From Elusimicrobiota bacterium (GTDB lineage Bacteria > Elusimicrobiota > Elusimicrobia > UBA1565), in assembly GCA_016196755.1 (NCBI GenBank), contig JACPXC010000025.1, positions 31,719 to 95,718 on the forward strand: a DNA stretch of 64,000 bases. Direction: 5' to 3'. This document shows, piece after piece, positions 60,710-64,000 of the stretch. The notes below the pieces were generated by a model. It made no database searches. It had not been told where the DNA came from and saw nothing but the letters and a program-made list of their open reading frames with translations. Both the position numbers and the translations under genes were made by a program. Positions within the stretch are counted from its first letter, which is position 1; each line of letters begins with the position of its first letter.

Positions 60710-61468
60710 GTGATCGAGGTCTCGGGGCTGACCAAGCGCTTCGGGACCTATACCGCGGTGTCGGACCTGAGCCTCCGAGTCGAGCCCGGGCGCATCTACG
60801 GCTTCCTGGGGCCCAACGGGGCCGGCAAGACCACGACGGTCAAGATGCTGACCGGCCTCCTGCGCCCCTCCGCGGGGACGGCGCGCATCTGCGGCTTCGA
60901 TGTGGCCTCCGACACCCTCGAGGCCAAACGCCGCCTGGGCCTGGTGCCCGACGAGCCCTTCGTCTACCCCAAGCTCACCGGCGCGGAGTTCCTGCGCCTG
61001 ACCGGAGACCTCTACGAGGTCCCCTATGAGGTCCAGCGCCGCCGGGTGCCCGAGCTCCTCGAGATGTTCGAGCTGACCGGCTTCGGGGGCGAACTGCTCG
61101 AGACCTACTCCCACGGGATGCGCCAGAAAGTGGTGCTGGCCTCGGTCATCCTGCACGAGCCCAAGGCCCTCATCCTCGATGAGCCGCTCGTCGGCCTCGA
61201 CCCCAAGAGCGCGCGCATGGCCAAGGAGATCTTCCGTACCATGGCCGCGCGCGGCGCGGCGATCTTCATGTGCACCCACGTCCTCGAGATCGCCGAGCGC
61301 ATCTGCGACCGCATCGGCATCATCCTGGGCGGCCGGCTCGTCGCCGAGGGGACCCTCGCGGAACTGCGCTCCCGCTCGGGTCCCGCGGCCCAAGGCCGCA
61401 GCCTCGAAGAGATCTTCCTCGAGCTGACCGGCGGGCAAGAGTATGCGGCCCTTCTTAAGAACCTTTAG
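60710..61468 (+). CDS. ABC transporter ATP-binding protein
   Basis: 252 residues with Walker A GPNGAGKTTTVKML, signature YSHGMRQKVVLAS, Walker B ALILDEPLVGLDP and the switch His in CTHVLE. It resembles ATPases of ABC-2-type exporters. The GTG start is 6 nt after the kinase stop, and its 3' end overlaps the permease by 26 nt. Confidence 0.92.
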   Translation: MIEVSGLTKRFGTYTAVSDLSLRVEPGRIYGFLGPNGAGKTTTVKMLTGLLRPSAGTARICGFDVASDTLEAKRRLGLVPDEPFVYPKLTGAEFLRLTGDLYEVPYEVQRRRVPELLEMFELTGFGGELLETYSHGMRQKVVLASVILHEPKALILDEPLVGLDPKSARMAKEIFRTMAARGAAIFMCTHVLEIAERICDRIGIILGGRLVAEGTLAELRSRSGPAAQGRSLEEIFLELTGGQEYAALLKNL

Positions 61469-63146
61469 CCTGCTCTCGGCCCGCAAGGCGCGTTCGGCGC
61501 TCAATGGCGTCCGCTCGATGTCAGGCTGGGAGTGGGTCCGCAACCTGGCCTTCGGCGCGATGGGGCTCTGGATGATGGAGGGCCTGCGCTGGGGTTTCTT
61601 TCGTCTGCTGTCCTACCTCGACGCCCTGCCGCTTCTCGGGCCGCTCCTCATCTGGAAGCTCGTCGCGATGGCGATGCTGACGACGTTCTCGATGGTGATC
61701 GTCTCCTCCCTGGTCATCTCGCTGACCAGCTTCTTCTACGCCGAAGACCTGCGCTGGCTGGTGCGCGCCCCGGTGCCGCTGCGGGCTCTGTTCGCCGACA
61801 AGGCCGTCGAGACGGTGTTCTTCTCTTCGTGGATGATCGTGCTCGTCATCCTGCCGATGATCCTGGCCCTGGCCCAGGTCAAGCACCTGGGGCCGGGCTT
61901 CCTCGCGGCCTTCTTCGCCCTGCTCCTGCCGGCCCTGGCGCTCTCGTGCGCGGGGGGGATGGCCTTCACCTTGGTCCTGATGGCGGCCTTCCCGTCGTCG
62001 CGGACGCGCGACGCGGTCTGGATCCTGTCGTCGTTGGCCGCCGCGTCGGTCTACGTCTTCGTGCGCGCGGCCGAGCCCGAGCGTCTGGTGCGCCCGGACG
62101 CGATGCAGCTCGTCTCGGAGTACCTGCGCTACCTGCAGGCCCCGACCGCACCCCGGGCGCCCTCCTGGTGGCTGACCGAGGGACTGGCGGCCTGGGTGGG
62201 AGGCGCGCGCGAGGTCTTCTGGCTGCGCGCGGCCTGGCTTTACGGCGCGGCCGGCGCCGCGGCGGCGGTCCTGCTCGCCCTGGCCGGCCGGCTCTACGCG
62301 CGCGGCTACTCGGGCGCCCAGGAAGGCGGGCGGGCGCGCCGCCCCATCGACATCCCGCCCACCCCGGAGGCGCGTCTGCGCCGGCTCTTGGGCCGCTGGG
62401 CCCCCTCGGCCGCCGCGACGGCGCTGTTCTGGAAGGAGCGCACGTGCTTCGTGCGCGACGTGAAGCACTGGTCTCAGCTGGTCCTCATCGCCGCGCTCAT
62501 CATGGTCTATCTGTTCTCGATCGACCGCCTCCCGCTCGACACCGCCGAGCTCAAGAGCCTGGTCTGCTTCCTCAACATCGGCGTGGCCGGCTTCGTGCTG
62601 TCCTCGCTGGGGCTGCGCTTCACCTTCCCCGCGGTGAGCCTCGAGGGGCGCAGCTACTGGGTGGCCCGGGCCGCGCCGCTGTCGGTGTCCCAGCTCATGG
62701 GCCAGAAACTGGCCTTCTGCCTGCCGCCCACGCTGGCGGTGGGCACGGCCCTGGTCGCGGCCTCGAACCACCTGCTCGGGGCGGACCGCTTCGTCAGCGT
62801 CCTGACCCTGGGGACGATCTGGCTGGCGGCCTTCACGCTGAGCGCGATGGGCGTGGGCTTCGGGGCCCTGTTCCCGCGCTTCAAGGTGGAGAACATCCAC
62901 CAGGTGGAGTCTTCGGCCGGCGGCTTCGTCTACATGGCCTGCGCCTTGGGCTTCATCGGCCTGACCCTGGCGGCCGAGGCCTGGCCTGTGAAGATGCACT
63001 TCGACGCCCGGCTCGGCCGCGCCAATGCTTGGGACTGGCGGGCCGCGGGGCTCAGCGCGCTCATGCTCCTGGTCGTCAACGCCGCGGCGGCGGGCTTGCC
63101 TTGGGTGCTGGGCCGCCGCGCGCTGGAGGCCTATGAAGGCGATTAG
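61443..63146 (+). CDS. ABC exporter membrane subunit
   Basis: 567 residues with about twelve hydrophobic segments, resembling the large 'putative ABC exporter' permeases rather than the short ABC-2 type. An N-terminal basic stretch (LLSARKARSALNGVRSM) precedes the first helix. The transported substrate is unknown. It overlaps the ATPase gene (26 nt) and the deacetylase gene (14 nt). Confidence 0.85.
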   Translation: MRPFLRTFSLLSARKARSALNGVRSMSGWEWVRNLAFGAMGLWMMEGLRWGFFRLLSYLDALPLLGPLLIWKLVAMAMLTTFSMVIVSSLVISLTSFFYAEDLRWLVRAPVPLRALFADKAVETVFFSSWMIVLVILPMILALAQVKHLGPGFLAAFFALLLPALALSCAGGMAFTLVLMAAFPSSRTRDAVWILSSLAAASVYVFVRAAEPERLVRPDAMQLVSEYLRYLQAPTAPRAPSWWLTEGLAAWVGGAREVFWLRAAWLYGAAGAAAAVLLALAGRLYARGYSGAQEGGRARRPIDIPPTPEARLRRLLGRWAPSAAATALFWKERTCFVRDVKHWSQLVLIAALIMVYLFSIDRLPLDTAELKSLVCFLNIGVAGFVLSSLGLRFTFPAVSLEGRSYWVARAAPLSVSQLMGQKLAFCLPPTLAVGTALVAASNHLLGADRFVSVLTLGTIWLAAFTLSAMGVGFGALFPRFKVENIHQVESSAGGFVYMACALGFIGLTLAAEAWPVKMHFDARLGRANAWDWRAAGLSALMLLVVNAAAAGLPWVLGRRALEAYEGD

Positions 63147-63858
63147 CCTGGGTCTCCTGCTCTTTGCCGCGCCGGCCGCCGCCAAGGAGGCGCGCCTAGC
63201 CATCGTCATCGACGACTTCGGCTACGACCCGAAGGGCACCCCGCCCGACGCCGAGTGGTACGCCTTGCCGTGGGCCTTCACGGCCGCCATCATGCCGGAG
63301 TCCCCGCGCAGCGCGAAGTCGGCGGCCGAGGCCGTCGCCTCCAAGAAGGAGCACATCCTGCACTTCCCGTTCGACCCGTTCCTGACCCTAAAGCTCTCGA
63401 GCGGCGCGGTCGACTCGGCCGACCAAGCCGTGGTGTCGAAGCTGCTCGACAAGTCCCTTCTCCAAGTGGCTGGCGTCAGGGGGCTCAACAACCATCGCTC
63501 CTACAGGGCCACGATGAACCAGCCCCTCATGGAATGGTTCGCCGGCCGGCTCAAGGAGAAGGGCCTGTTCTTCGTCGACAGCCGGGTCTCGGGGAAGACA
63601 ATCGCCTTCGCCGAGGCACGCCGCGTCGGCGTGCCGGCCGCGATCAACGACTTCTTCCTAGACACCGGCCCAAAGTCGGGCGAGGCCTTCTGCCGGCGTT
63701 GGCTCGACGCCGGGGCGGCCGTGGCGCGCAAGCGCGGCTCCGCCATCGTCATCGGGCACCACTACTTCCGCAGCACGCTGGAGTGCCTCAAGAAGCGGGT
63801 CCCCGAACTGCAGGCCTCCGGCATCGAGTTCGTTCCCCTGTCCCAACTCGTCCACTAG
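63133..63858 (+). CDS. Divergent polysaccharide deacetylase family protein
   Basis: 241 residues with a signal peptide (MKAISLGLLLFAAPAAA), then RLAIVIDDFGYD, the hallmark of the YibQ-type divergent polysaccharide deacetylases. GLNNHRS, FFVDSRVSG and VIGHHYFRSTLECL also fit the fold. It acts outside the membrane on an unknown glycan or envelope polymer. The ATG is within the permease 3' end, so it is coupled to the exporter. Confidence 0.88.
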   Translation: MKAISLGLLLFAAPAAAKEARLAIVIDDFGYDPKGTPPDAEWYALPWAFTAAIMPESPRSAKSAAEAVASKKEHILHFPFDPFLTLKLSSGAVDSADQAVVSKLLDKSLLQVAGVRGLNNHRSYRATMNQPLMEWFAGRLKEKGLFFVDSRVSGKTIAFAEARRVGVPAAINDFFLDTGPKSGEAFCRRWLDAGAAVARKRGSAIVIGHHYFRSTLECLKKRVPELQASGIEFVPLSQLVH

Positions 63859-64000
63859 CACTTCTGATTAGGGACACTCATTAGAAGTTCTGCCGTCAAG
63901 AGGCAAAGCGTCCCCATCCCACGGTCGTGGTAGCTCGTCGCGTCCGGCACGATCTTTAAGGCGCTACGCACCCTGGTTCTCTCACGTTTGGTGTCGGCAC
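63859..64000. other. Unassigned right edge with short hairpin
   Basis: ACTTCT (63861-63866) and AGAAGT (63884-63889) are complementary and bracket GGGACACTC, a layout reminiscent of small transposon-associated repeats. The minus strand is open from 64000 to a TAG at 63857-63855 and could be the end of a gene cut by the window, but the product matches nothing I know. No promoter or RNA gene is evident. Confidence 0.3.

Noticed and set aside
59663..61543. 626-codon minus-strand open frame
   Set aside because: Runs across three plus-strand genes with clear PfkB and ABC motifs; no domain of its own.

Overview
The window is high-GC, densely packed bacterial chromosome with no rRNA, CRISPR array or phage module. 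The best guess for the host is a high-GC Elusimicrobiota-like lineage. The reasons are several exported enzymes that follow a signal peptide plus Pro/Ala-rich linker, an M23 peptidase-bactofilin pair, and genes that are mostly small and uncharacterised. This is a judgement from gene style only; Acidobacteriota or another high-GC phylum cannot be excluded without a marker tree (alaS at 43.8-46.6 kb would serve).

Layout. 0-0.6 kb: edge-truncated exported protein. 0.8-10.3 kb: a complete reductive pyrimidine catabolism operon (preT, preA, beta-ureidopropionase, NCS1 permease, dihydropyrimidinase, aldehyde dehydrogenase, class III aminotransferase) ending in a clear intrinsic terminator. 10.3-12 kb: frameshifted BNR-repeat gene, a DUF3147 membrane protein and a stub of an alkD-like gene. 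12-15.6 kb: a toxin-antitoxin islet with an AbiE-type pair converging on hipBA, flanked on both sides by broken gene stubs. 15.8-24.4 kb (minus strand): a seven-gene, translationally coupled surface-glycan operon. It encodes a ferritin-like protein, NodU-type carbamoyltransferase, DUF5989 protein, a fused processive GT2 glycosyltransferase/GH2-like hydrolase, a membrane protein, an SGNH enzyme and a TPR lipoprotein. 24.4-26.6 kb: GTP-dependent PEP carboxykinase with an ArsR-type regulator. 26.7-35.5 kb: small membrane or secreted proteins, an Mpo1-like protein, a SWIB protein, a methyltransferase, a PAS histidine kinase and an SPFH/NfeD pair. 35.6-50.7 kb: three large exported proteins (CheR-like, unknown, kinase-like), tRNA-Arg(CCG) with a GNAT gene, a DUF485/sodium-solute symporter pair, a TPR protein, alaS, a quinone oxidoreductase-like gene and pirin. 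51.1-57.6 kb: otsB and a caa3-type cytochrome oxidase operon with a triheme cytochrome c. 57.6-63.9 kb: M23 peptidase, bactofilin, a SurA-N protein, a PfkB kinase, an ABC exporter and a divergent polysaccharide deacetylase.

A recurring regulatory theme: many first-in-operon genes have a -10-like hexamer ending 5-8 nt before the start codon and no Shine-Dalgarno, which implies leaderless mRNAs. Genes inside operons instead use 4-nt ATGA/GTGA overlaps or GGAG-type sites. At two loci (30.94 kb and 46.62 kb) one short AT patch appears to supply divergent -10 boxes to both neighbours. The most interesting candidates for new biology are the GT2-GH2/carbamoyltransferase/ferritin-like operon, the exported kinase-like and CheR-like proteins, and the bounded toxin-antitoxin islet.
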